Below, piece after piece: positions 1-6,668 of a stretch of 16,074 nt of DNA (position 1 is its first letter; each line of letters starts with the position of its first letter). The DNA is from Terrimesophilobacter sp036833635 (lineage in GTDB: Bacteria; Actinomycetota; Actinomycetes; Actinomycetales; Microbacteriaceae): positions 1 through 16,074 of the forward strand of contig DAITPJ010000046.1 of the NCBI GenBank assembly GCA_036833635.1. The letters run 5' to 3'. Under the pieces are notes generated by a model, which saw nothing but the letters and a program-made list of their open reading frames with translations, was not told the origin of the DNA and did not search any database. The position numbers and the translations under genes are program-made.

Positions 1-1199
1 TCGGCCGCCACCGCGGCGCCGGCATGGGCGGCGGCCACGACGAGCGCGAGCAGACGCTCAACCAGCTGCTCGTCGAGATGGACGGATTCGACGTCAAGAC
101 CAACGTCATCCTCATCGCAGCGACCAACCGCCCCGACATTCTCGACCCCGCGCTCCTGCGCCCAGGCCGCTTCGACCGGCAGATCGGCGTCGACGCCCCC
201 GACATGAAGGGCCGCCAGAAGATCCTCGAGGTGCACGCCAAGGGCAAGCCCATGGCCAAGGGCGTCGACCTCGAAGTGCTCGCCCGCAAGACACCAGGCT
301 TCACCGGCGCCGACCTCGCCAACGTGCTCAACGAGGCCGCACTCCTCACCGCCCGCTCCAACGCCCAGCTCATCGACAACCGCGCCCTCGACGAGGCCGT
401 CGACCGCGTCATGGCCGGACCGCAGCGCCGCACGCGCGTCATGCGCGACGAGGAGAAGCTCATCACCGCCTACCACGAGGGCGGCCACGCGCTCGCGGCG
501 GCATCCATGCGCCACACCGACCCGGTCACCAAGGTCACGATCCTGCCCCGCGGCCGCGCCCTCGGCTACACCATGGTGCTCCCGCTCGAGGACCGCTACT
601 CGGTCACCCGCAACGAACTGCTCGACCAGCTCGCCTACGCCATGGGCGGCCGCGTCGCCGAGGAGATCGTCTTCCACGACCCGACGACCGGCGCCTCCAA
701 CGACATCGAGAAGGCGACCGCGATCGCCCGCAAGATGGTCACCGAATACGGCATGAGCGCGGATGTCGGCGCCATCAAGCTCGGACAGTCCAGCGGCGAA
801 GTCTTCCTCGGCCGCGACATGGGCCACCAGCGCGACTACTCCGAGACGCTCGCCGAGAAGGTCGACGTCGAGGTGCGCAAGCTCATCGAGCAGGCGCACG
901 ACGAGGCGTGGAAGGTGCTCAACGACAACCGCGACGTACTCGACACCCTCGCGACCGAGCTGCTCGAGAAGGAGACTCTCGACCACAACCAGCTCGCCGA
1001 CATCTTCTCCAAGGTGAAGAAGCTCCCCGAGCGCCCGCAGTGGCTCTCGAGCTCCGGGCGCCCGGTGTCGAAGCGTCCGCCCGTCGCGCTGCCAGCCAAG
1101 GCGCCCATCGACTCCGGCGTCGTCGACGGCGGAGTCGACTCGGCCCCGACGCCCAAGCGCGCCCCGCGTCGCAAGGCGCCCGGAATCGCGACAGCGTAG
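1..1199 (+). CDS. ftsH: ATP-dependent zinc metalloprotease FtsH, C-terminal part (5' end outside window)
   Basis: FtsH is a membrane-anchored AAA+ protease that unfolds and degrades damaged membrane proteins and short-lived regulators. The reading frame is already open at the left edge and enters in the AAA module (GAGMGGGHDEREQTLNQLL), so the membrane anchor and Walker A/B lie upstream. Visible are the second region of homology with its arginines (ATNRPDILDPALLRPGRFDRQ), the zinc-protease motif HEGGH at 474-488, and the likely third zinc ligand, Asp at 702-704 in NDIEKAT. The last 50 or so residues are a Pro/Ala/Lys-rich, probably disordered tail common in actinobacterial FtsH. The stop is TAG at 1197-1199; folE begins 10 nt later, so readthrough transcription into the folate genes is likely. 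The ftsH-folE neighbourhood is conserved in actinobacteria. Identification is firm; the true start is not in this window. Confidence 0.97.
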   Translation, partial: GRHRGAGMGGGHDEREQTLNQLLVEMDGFDVKTNVILIAATNRPDILDPALLRPGRFDRQIGVDAPDMKGRQKILEVHAKGKPMAKGVDLEVLARKTPGFTGADLANVLNEAALLTARSNAQLIDNRALDEAVDRVMAGPQRRTRVMRDEEKLITAYHEGGHALAAASMRHTDPVTKVTILPRGRALGYTMVLPLEDRYSVTRNELLDQLAYAMGGRVAEEIVFHDPTTGASNDIEKATAIARKMVTEYGMSADVGAIKLGQSSGEVFLGRDMGHQRDYSETLAEKVDVEVRKLIEQAHDEAWKVLNDNRDVLDTLATELLEKETLDHNQLADIFSKVKKLPERPQWLSSSGRPVSKRPPVALPAKAPIDSGVVDGGVDSAPTPKRAPRRKAPGIATA

Positions 1200-1209
1200 C
1201 GGGCAGACC

Positions 1210-1860
1210 GTGACCGACGACGGCGCCGGTGCCGCCAATCCGGATGCTGCCAAGGTCGACGGCGCGCATCCGGATGCCGCCCACATCGACGACGCGCGCA
1301 TCCGGGCCGCCGTCTCCGAGCTGCTCGCCGCGATCGGCGAGGACCCGTCCCGACCAGGCCTCGTCGACACCCCTGCCCGCGTCGCCGAGTCCTATGCCGA
1401 GTTCTTCGCCGGCGTCGGCGCCGATCCGCTTGTGCACCTCGCCGAGACGGAGCTGCTCGAGGACGCCGGCCACCGTGAGGGCGAGCTCGTGCTCGTCAAG
1501 GGAATCGACTTCCGCTCGGTGTGCGAGCACCACCTGCTGCCGTTCCTCGGCGTGGCCCATCTCGCCTATCTCCCTCGCGAACGGGTGGTCGGCCTCGGTA
1601 AACTTCCCCGCGTGGTCGAAACTCTCGCCGCACGACCCCAGCTGCAGGAGCGCCTCACCGAGCAGGTCGCGGATGCGCTCGAGACAGGGCTCGACGCGCT
1701 CGGCGTTCTCGTCGTGCTCGAGGCCACTCACGCGTGCGTCACAACGCGCGGATCGCGGCAGGCCAGGAGCACGACCGTGACCGTCGCCTCGCGCGGTCGG
1801 CTCTCCGACGCGGCAGAACGCGCAGAGGCGATGGCGCTCATCGGGGCCGCTCATGTTTAG
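1210..1860 (+). CDS. folE: GTP cyclohydrolase I
   Basis: Converts GTP to 7,8-dihydroneopterin triphosphate, the first step of tetrahydrofolate synthesis; a cytosolic homodecamer in the family. The product is 216 aa from GTG at 1210. Zinc ligands fit the family pattern: Cys105 and His108 in VCEHHLLPFLG, and Cys176 in EATHACVTTRGSRQ. GLGKLPRVVETLAARPQLQERLT (residues 128-150) matches the conserved helix; the usual GLSK reads GLGK here, and the usual EAEHxCMxxRG reads EATHACVTTRG, a divergent but plausible version. The first 25 residues are an Ala/Asp-rich extension with two near-copies of a PDAA stretch. No strong Shine-Dalgarno sequence precedes the start, fitting expression from the ftsH transcript. 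The 3' end overlaps folP by 8 nt (1853-1860). The start could instead lie further in, because the extension is not conserved. Confidence 0.96.
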   Translation: MTDDGAGAANPDAAKVDGAHPDAAHIDDARIRAAVSELLAAIGEDPSRPGLVDTPARVAESYAEFFAGVGADPLVHLAETELLEDAGHREGELVLVKGIDFRSVCEHHLLPFLGVAHLAYLPRERVVGLGKLPRVVETLAARPQLQERLTEQVADALETGLDALGVLVVLEATHACVTTRGSRQARSTTVTVASRGRLSDAAERAEAMALIGAAHV

Positions 1861-2770
1861 GTCGCGTCGCTCGCAACCGCCCGCGACAGCCGGTCGGCCG
1901 GCGATCATGGGCATCCTCAACGTCACGCCGGACTCCTTCAGCGACGGCGGTCTCTACAACACCTTCGACGACGCGGTCGACCACGCCGTCTCGCTCGTCG
2001 ACGCGGGAGCGAACATCATCGACGTCGGCGGGGAATCGACCCGACCCGGCGCCGAGCGCTTGGCGGTCGAGAAGGAGCAGGCGCGCGTGCTGCCGGTCAT
2101 CCGGGAACTCGTCGCCCGCGACATCCAGGTGAGCGTCGACACGATGAATGCAGCGACGGCGGCGGCCGCGATCGACATCGGAGCCGTGCTCGTCAACGAC
2201 GTCTCGGGCGGGCTCGCCGACCGCGGCATGGCGCGACTCATCGCCGAGAGCGGCATCGACTACGTCGCGATGCACTGGCGCGGCCACAGCGCGCACATGG
2301 ACGACCTCGCCGTGTATTCGGATGTCGTCCGCGACGTTCGCAACGAACTGAAGCATCGGATCGCCGAACTCATCGTCGCCGGCGTGCGCCCCGACCGGAT
2401 CATCATCGACCCCGGCCTCGGATTCGCCAAGAACTCGCAGCACAACTGGCGCCTGCTGGGGCGCCTTCGCGAGTTCCAGACCCTCGGCTACCGCGTGCTC
2501 ATCGGCGCTTCGCGCAAGCGGTTCCTCGGCGACCTGCTTCCGGAGGGCGCCCCCACGAGCGACCGCGACCCTGCCACTGCGACGGTCAGCGCGCTCGCTG
2601 CCGAATCCGGGGTGTGGGGGGTTCGCGTGCACGACGTCGCGGGGACCCTCGCCGCCCTCGAGGTGTGGGAGGCCTGGAACGCCGGACGCGCGCCGGCCCC
2701 GCGCGCACTCGGGCCGGCGCAGAGCGGACCGGCGCAGAGCGGGCCGGCACAGAGCGGACCCACCACGTGA
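1853..2770 (+). CDS. folP: Dihydropteroate synthase
   Basis: Joins 6-hydroxymethyl-7,8-dihydropterin diphosphate to p-aminobenzoate to give dihydropteroate; the sulfonamide target. The product is 305 aa. TIM-barrel motifs are in order: MGILNVTPDSFSDGG (19-33, Asn23 a likely Mg2+ ligand), GGESTRPGAE (59-68), VSVDT (93-97), VNDVSGG (114-120), IIDPGLGFAK (184-193), GASRKRF (218-224), and RVH near 258-260. ATG 1853 overlaps the folE end by 8 nt, giving translational coupling; the protein core needs a start close to here. After the conserved end (about residue 275) there is a low-complexity tail holding three exact GPAQS repeats, encoded by a 15-nt tandem DNA repeat. The tail is probably disordered and not needed for catalysis. 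The stop overlaps the folB start by 4 nt. Confidence 0.97.
   Translation: MFRSRRSQPPATAGRPAIMGILNVTPDSFSDGGLYNTFDDAVDHAVSLVDAGANIIDVGGESTRPGAERLAVEKEQARVLPVIRELVARDIQVSVDTMNAATAAAAIDIGAVLVNDVSGGLADRGMARLIAESGIDYVAMHWRGHSAHMDDLAVYSDVVRDVRNELKHRIAELIVAGVRPDRIIIDPGLGFAKNSQHNWRLLGRLREFQTLGYRVLIGASRKRFLGDLLPEGAPTSDRDPATATVSALAAESGVWGVRVHDVAGTLAALEVWEAWNAGRAPAPRALGPAQSGPAQSGPAQSGPTT
2711..2760 (+). repeat. 15-nt tandem repeat encoding (GPAQS)3 at the FolP C-terminus
   Basis: Three consecutive 15-nt units begin at 2711, 2726 and 2741 and share GG(G/A)CCGGC(G/A)CAGAGC; a fourth partial unit (GGACC) starts at 2756. The unit length is a multiple of three, so gain or loss of a copy keeps FolP in frame and leaves the folB overlap intact. 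It is the kind of tract that changes copy number by replication slippage. Confidence 0.9.
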
Positions 2771-3129
2771 CCGACCGGCTCACCCTCACCGGACTCCGCG
2801 CGACCGGGTACCACGGCGTGTTCGACCACGAGCGTCGCGACGGCCAGGAGTTCATCGTCGACCTCGACATCGCGACCGACTTCGCGGCCGCCGCCGGCAG
2901 CGACGACCTGGAGGACACCCTCCACTACGGCGTGCTCGCCGAGCGGGTCACGGCGGCAATCGAGCGCGACCCGGTCGACCTCATCGAGACCCTCGCCGAG
3001 CGGATCGCCGGGATCGTCCTCGAGTTCCCGGCCGCGACATCCGTGACCGTCACGGTGCACAAGCCGCACGCGCCGATTACCGTGCCCTTCGACGACGTCG
3101 CCGTGATCATCACGAGGAGCCGCCGGTGA
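2767..3129 (+). CDS. folB: Dihydroneopterin aldolase
   Basis: Cleaves 7,8-dihydroneopterin to 6-hydroxymethyl-7,8-dihydropterin and glycolaldehyde. The product is 120 aa from GTG 2767, the usual family length; this start gives the 4-nt GTGA overlap with folP. Family motifs are GYHGVFDHERRDGQEF (14-29), DTLHYGVLAE (50-59, with the active-site region Tyr54), LIETLAERIA (72-81, Glu74 binding the pterin), and VHKPHAPI (97-104) with the likely catalytic Lys99. An upstream in-frame ATG at 2614 exists, but it would read through the folP coding region in another frame and add sequence unlike the family, so it is rejected. It ends in a GTGA overlap with folK. Confidence 0.96.
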   Translation: MTDRLTLTGLRATGYHGVFDHERRDGQEFIVDLDIATDFAAAAGSDDLEDTLHYGVLAERVTAAIERDPVDLIETLAERIAGIVLEFPAATSVTVTVHKPHAPITVPFDDVAVIITRSRR

Positions 3130-3797
3130 CCCGGATGCGCGTCGAGCTTCCGGTCGTGATCGCGCTGGGGAGCAATCAGGCGAGCGGCGACCATGGCGGT
3201 CGCGAGGAGCTGCTGCGACTGGCCGTGCGGGCGATCGACTCGCTCGACGGGGTGCGGGTCACTGCCGCATCCGGCATCGTCGAGACGCCCGCGCTCAAGC
3301 CGCACGGGGTCGATGAGACCGCGCCGAGCTACCTCAACGCCATCGTGCTCGCGCGTGTCGCGCTCAGCCCCGAGATGCTGCTCGGCGCACTGCACGGCAT
3401 CGAGGCCGCGCTCGGGCGCGTGCGCGAGGAAGTGTGGGGCGATCGAACGATCGACCTCGACATCGTCGACTTCGGCGGGCTGCGGCGCACGAACGAGACG
3501 ATCGCGCTGCCGCACCCTCGGGCCCACGAGCGGGCGTTCGTGCTCGCGCCGTGGCTGCAGGTGCAGCCGGATGCCGTGCTCCCGATCGCGGGCGCCGCCG
3601 GTTCGGCGTCGGGCGACTCGGATTCGGCCGCTGCGGGCTCGGGCGCTGCAGGCTCGGCGCGCGTCGCCGACCTGCTCGCGTCGACGACCGACCGGGTGAC
3701 CGCCTACCCGGCCGAGCCGCTCTTCGTGCCGGGCGACGCGGACGCCGACGCGCATCCGGATGCCGTGTCAGCCGACCCTGCGACGGTGCAGCGATGA
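3126..3797 (+). CDS. folK: 6-hydroxymethyl-7,8-dihydropterin pyrophosphokinase
   Basis: Transfers pyrophosphate from ATP to 6-hydroxymethyl-7,8-dihydropterin, making the FolP substrate. The product is 223 aa, longer than the usual 160-180. Motifs seen: ALGSNQ (13-18), YLNAIV (69-74), ALGRVREEVWGDRTIDLDI (95-113) with Trp104, Arg107, Asp110 and Asp112 spaced as in the family's Mg/ATP site, then LPHPRAHERAFVLAPWLQV (128-146). Between LPIAG and VADLL lies a Gly/Ser/Ala/Asp-rich insert of about 23 residues (156-178), probably a flexible linker, and the last 25 residues are also acidic and low-complexity. GTG 3126 is chosen for the 4-nt overlap with folB; ATG 3135 is an in-frame alternative. The stop overlaps the next ATG (ATGA). 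Confidence 0.95.
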   Translation: MTRMRVELPVVIALGSNQASGDHGGREELLRLAVRAIDSLDGVRVTAASGIVETPALKPHGVDETAPSYLNAIVLARVALSPEMLLGALHGIEAALGRVREEVWGDRTIDLDIVDFGGLRRTNETIALPHPRAHERAFVLAPWLQVQPDAVLPIAGAAGSASGDSDSAAAGSGAAGSARVADLLASTTDRVTAYPAEPLFVPGDADADAHPDAVSADPATVQR

Positions 3798-4270
3798 AGC
3801 GCACGCGCGTCACGACCCTCGTGATTCTCGGCGTGGGCGGGGCAGCCATCGGTGCGCTCGGCGAGCTCGCGCTCGTCTCGAGCGGCCGGCCGATCGTCAA
3901 CCTGCCGATCACGCTCGCGATCGCCCTCGCGGTCATCGGCGGCATCGTGGTCTCGTTGGCTGTGCCCATCCTGCGGATGACGCGGGCCACGAACGCGCCG
4001 CGCGTCGACCCGTTCTATGCGACGCGCATCCTCATGCTTGCGAAGGCATGCGCCGTGACGGGCGCGCTCGTCGCCGGGGTCGGAGTCGGGGTGCTCGCGT
4101 ACCTGCTGACCCGGTCGGTCGTCGGGGTAGGCTCTGTGACGCAGGCGATCGCGGCGATCGTCGGGGCCGGAGTGCTTCTGGCCGGCGGGCTCGTCGCCGA
4201 ACACATGTGCCGAGTGCCGCCGGAAGACGACGACAAGAATGGCCCCGGCAAGGAACCCGTCGAGGCCTGA
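3794..4270 (+). CDS. DUF3180 membrane protein of the folate operon
   Basis: A 158-aa protein of unknown function. It has four predicted membrane segments at about residues 8-29, 37-60, 82-108 and 115-136, and a charged acidic/Lys C-terminus (PPEDDDKNGPGKEPVEA) likely in the cytosol. The stretch FYATRILMLAKACAVTGAL before the third helix resembles the conserved core of DUF3180, an actinobacterial family that I recall as a regular neighbour of folK. ATG 3794 overlaps the folK stop as ATGA, which fixes the start. Position in the operon suggests co-regulation with folate synthesis, but neither a transport nor an enzymatic role can be read from the sequence. The family call is from memory. Confidence 0.85.
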   Translation: MKRTRVTTLVILGVGGAAIGALGELALVSSGRPIVNLPITLAIALAVIGGIVVSLAVPILRMTRATNAPRVDPFYATRILMLAKACAVTGALVAGVGVGVLAYLLTRSVVGVGSVTQAIAAIVGAGVLLAGGLVAEHMCRVPPEDDDKNGPGKEPVEA

Positions 4271-4290
4271 CCCACAAGCGAAGGAACCCC

Positions 4291-4773
4291 ATGGCAGATC
4301 GACTCGAACTCACCGACGCCGTCTGGCAGCGGGTGTCGCCCAGGTTCATCATCGCCGAGTACGTGGGGTCGATCGTCGGGGCGGCGATCTTCCTCGGCGC
4401 CGCGTGGGCGTTCACGCTCACCGGATGGCCGGTCGCGACGTGGGCGCTCGCCGGCATCGCGGTCATCATCGTGGTCTCGCTCGCGTTCATCCCGCGGCGG
4501 GTCAGGTCGATCGGGTACCGGCTTCGGGAGGACGACCTGCTGTTCCGGCGGGGCATCCTGTTCCAGCGGTTCGTCGCCGTGCCGTACGGCCGGATGCAAC
4601 TGGTCGACATCAACCGCGGGCCCCTCACGCGCGCGCTCGGGCTCAGCGAGCTCAAGTTCGTGACGGCGGCCGCATCGTCGGGCGTGACGATCCCCGGTCT
4701 CCCCGAAGCGCAGGCCGATGAACTCCGCGACCGGCTCGTCGCCCTCGCCGAGACCCGCAGGGCGGGCCTGTGA
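4291..4773 (+). CDS. bPH2 (YdbS-like) PH-domain membrane protein
   Basis: A 160-aa protein with two hydrophobic helices (about residues 19-41 and 45-65) followed by one bacterial PH-like domain of the DUF304/bPH2 type. Recognisable family features are YRLREDDLLFRRGILFQRFVAVPYGRMQLVDINRGPL and the following LGLSELKFVTAA strand region. ATG 4291 follows AAGGA at 4281-4285 by 5 nt. In Bacillus the homologous pair YdbS/YdbT affects envelope stress and resistance to some bacteriocins; that comparison comes from family knowledge and is not evidence for this protein's role. It is paired with the larger multi-PH gene through a 4-nt GTGA overlap, as is usual for this family, so the two products probably work together at the membrane. 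Confidence 0.88.
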   Translation: MADRLELTDAVWQRVSPRFIIAEYVGSIVGAAIFLGAAWAFTLTGWPVATWALAGIAVIIVVSLAFIPRRVRSIGYRLREDDLLFRRGILFQRFVAVPYGRMQLVDINRGPLTRALGLSELKFVTAAASSGVTIPGLPEAQADELRDRLVALAETRRAGL

Positions 4774-6398
4774 CGGACGCTCCGATCCCTGACGGCGTAC
4801 CGCTCCCTGAGGAGGCCGAAGGCCGTCTCGAAGGGAGCACACCCACCTCCCTCACCGACGGCGCCTGGCACCGCCTGCATCCGGCGTCGCCCCTGCTCAA
4901 GGGCGGCATCGCGCTCCTGGCCATCCTCGGTGTCGTCATCGCGAACCTGCGCGAGCGCCTCTTCGAGATCTTCGTCCCGTACATGAACCAGGAGGGCGAC
5001 CCGATCGACTACATCCTCGGCAACGGGCTCGTCGGATGGGCGCTGCTCGCGATCGCCGTGCTGCTCATCGTGCTCGTCGCCGGCTTCTATGCCTCCTGGC
5101 GCATGCACACGTTCCGCATCACGAACGAGGTCGTCGAGGTGCGCAGCGGCATCCTGTTCCGCACGAACCGGAAGGCGCGGCTCGACCGCATCCAGGGCAT
5201 CAATATCGTGCGCCCGTTCTTCGCCCGACTCTTCGGCGCGGCCAAGCTCGAGATCAACCAGGCCGGCCAGGACGCCAACGTGCAGCTCTCCTACCTCGGC
5301 TCGGCCTCCGCGGACGCCCTCCGGCGCGAGATCCTGCGGCTCGCCTCCGGCGCGCGCGGCGCACCCGCCGCTGAGGTCCTCTCCGCCGAGACGGGCCGGC
5401 TTATCGAACGCAGGGTCGGCGAACTGCTTGCGCCGGAACTCGACCCGGATGCCGCCCCGCCGGAGTCGATCGTCAAGCTCGACCTGGGCCGCCTCATCGG
5501 GTCGCTCGCCCTCAGCGGCACCACGATCGGGCTCATCCTCGGCGTCGCCGCGGTCGCCACCTGGATCGCCGTGACGGGCCAGGTCTTCACGGTCTTCTGG
5601 GTCATCCCGGGCCTGATCGGCTTCGGCAGCTTCTACGTGCGCAAGTTCACCCGCTCGCTGCGTTACAGCATCGCTGGGACGCCCGACGGCATCCGGGTCG
5701 GTTTCGGTCTGCTGACGACGAGCAACGAGACGCTGCCGCCGGGGCGCATCCACTCGGTGCAGGTGAGCCAGCCGCTGCTGTGGCGCATTCCAGGCTGGTG
5801 GGAGATCCGGGTCAATCGGGCGGGGCGCTCCTCGACGAAGGGCGCGGGCGGCGAGGCGAACACGACGATCCTGCCGGTCGGCGACCGCGCGGACGTGCAC
5901 AAGGTGCTCGAGCTCATCCTGCCCGAACTGCTCGTGCTGCCGACGGCCGATGGGCGGCCGGTCGAGGAGAGCGGCGCGGCGTCGGAGGCGATGAGCGTCA
6001 TCCTCGCGGGACTCGAGGCGAAGGGCGGCCCGGATGACGGGTTCACGAACTCGCCGTCGCGCGCCGCCGCGCTGCGCTGGTTCTCGTGGCGCCGCAACGG
6101 CTTCGCGATCACCCCGGGCTCGATCGTGCTGCGCAAGGGCGCCATCTGGCGGCAGCTCGTCGTCGTTCCGCAGCCGCGACTGCAGAGCGCGTCGCTGCAC
6201 CAGGGACCGCTGCTCCGGATGCTGCGGCTCGCCTCGGTCCACCTGCACACGGTCTCGGGGCCGATCAGCGCGGATCTCGGTGCCATCGACAAGGATGCCG
6301 CCATCCGCTTCTTCGAGGATGTCGCCAGCGTCGCGGTCTCGGCAGCGGTCGCCGACACGACGCACCGCTGGCGCGAGAATGTACCGCCGGTTGAGTAG
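4770..6398 (+). CDS. Multi-domain bPH2 (YdbT-like) PH-domain membrane protein
   Basis: A 542-aa protein with three bPH2/DUF304 domains and two pairs of membrane helices. Helices lie at about 44-60 and 89-108, then PH domain 1 (about 110-192: FRITNEVVEVRSGILFRTNR, LDRIQGINIVRPF). A second helix pair at about 244-268 and 272-289 is followed by PH domain 2 (about 295-385: LRYSIAGTPDGIRVGFGLLT, PPGRIHSVQVSQPLL). PH domain 3 (about 440-515) has GFAITPGSIVLRKGAIWRQL and PQPRLQSASLHQGPLLR. This is the standard architecture of the YdbT group. GTG 4770 overlaps the previous stop by 4 nt. The last codons and the TAG stop (CCG GTT GAG TAG) lie inside the dispersed repeat beginning at 6389, so the repeat defines the C-terminus. 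The molecular role is unknown. Confidence 0.9.
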   Translation: MTDAPIPDGVPLPEEAEGRLEGSTPTSLTDGAWHRLHPASPLLKGGIALLAILGVVIANLRERLFEIFVPYMNQEGDPIDYILGNGLVGWALLAIAVLLIVLVAGFYASWRMHTFRITNEVVEVRSGILFRTNRKARLDRIQGINIVRPFFARLFGAAKLEINQAGQDANVQLSYLGSASADALRREILRLASGARGAPAAEVLSAETGRLIERRVGELLAPELDPDAAPPESIVKLDLGRLIGSLALSGTTIGLILGVAAVATWIAVTGQVFTVFWVIPGLIGFGSFYVRKFTRSLRYSIAGTPDGIRVGFGLLTTSNETLPPGRIHSVQVSQPLLWRIPGWWEIRVNRAGRSSTKGAGGEANTTILPVGDRADVHKVLELILPELLVLPTADGRPVEESGAASEAMSVILAGLEAKGGPDDGFTNSPSRAAALRWFSWRRNGFAITPGSIVLRKGAIWRQLVVVPQPRLQSASLHQGPLLRMLRLASVHLHTVSGPISADLGAIDKDAAIRFFEDVASVAVSAAVADTTHRWRENVPPVE

Positions 6399-6471
6399 CG
6401 GCCGGAGGCCGCGTATCGAAACCAGGCCGCTTGCGGGTGTGGTTTCGATACGCGCTGCGCGCTACTCAACC
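6389..6471. repeat. Composite palindromic repeat, copy A
   Basis: Left unit 6389-6423 begins GGTTGAGTAGC and ends GTATCGAAACC, with an internal 6-bp hairpin GCGGCC-GGA-GGCCGC. Right unit 6441-6471 is the opposite orientation, GGTTTCGATAC...GCTACTCAACC, with internal GCGC-TGC-GCGC. The spacer is exactly 17 nt (6424-6440). The two units can also pair with each other: 13 bp (6411-6423 with 6441-6453) and 11 bp (6389-6399 with 6461-6471). It overlaps the 3' end of the PH gene and could act as a bidirectional terminator or mRNA-stabilising hairpin; there is no U-tract. Similar sequences are, from memory, dispersed in Microbacteriaceae genomes. Confidence 0.9.
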
Positions 6472-6512
6472 AGCGGGGCAGGGGCTGCGCGCTACCGCTG
6501 GTTGAGTAGCGC

Positions 6513-6556
6513 GCGGCACACAGCGGCGAAGGCCATTTCTGGCCTTCGCGTGCCGC
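6513..6556. terminator. Strong hairpin inside repeat copy B
   Basis: A 10-bp perfect stem (6526-6535 with 6540-6549: GCGAAGGCCA/TGGCCTTCGC) closes on the tetraloop TTTC. It is extended, after a 6-nt left bulge, by 7 bp (6513-6519 with 6550-6556: GCGGCAC/GTGCCGC). There is no following U-run on either strand, so it may terminate, protect RNA or be part of a structured RNA; only the fold is supported. Confidence 0.5.
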
Positions 6557-6561
6557 AAGCG

Positions 6562-6584
6562 CCGAGCGTCGTCTCGACGCTCGG
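6562..6584. terminator. Second strong hairpin inside repeat copy B
   Basis: A perfect 10-bp stem CCGAGCGTCG/CGACGCTCGG (6562-6571 with 6575-6584) with loop TCT. It lies 5 nt after the previous hairpin. It lacks a U-tract; a role in termination is an inference from its place downstream of the PH gene. Confidence 0.45.
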
Positions 6585-6668
6585 ACGAAGCGGTCGTATC
6601 GAAACCGGGTTGCTTACGGGCTTGGTTTCGATACGCGCTGCGCGCTACTCAACCAGCGAGCTCCTGCG

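Larger units (their letters stand above)
6500..6654. repeat. Composite palindromic repeat, copy B, with an expanded, hairpin-rich left unit
   Basis: The termini match copy A: GGTTGAGTAGC at 6500-6510 and GTATCGAAACC at 6596-6606, then a 17-nt spacer (6607-6623) and a right unit at 6624-6654 identical over 31 nt to 6441-6471. The left unit is 107 nt instead of 35 and its interior holds two strong hairpins (6513-6556 and 6562-6584). Its 5' end, with the preceding bases, forms a 20-bp perfect inverted repeat (6495-6514) with 6457-6476 of copy A, and 6484-6495 repeats 12 nt of the copy A right unit. The right end lies 14 nt before the next start codon. Confidence 0.88.

Noticed and set aside
4032..6365. 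A very long open frame (777 codons) on the - strand opposite DUF3180 and the PH genes
   Set aside because: Antisense frame typical of GC-rich DNA; its translation is Arg/Asp/Pro-rich with no recognisable domain, while the + strand encodes clear bPH2 proteins.
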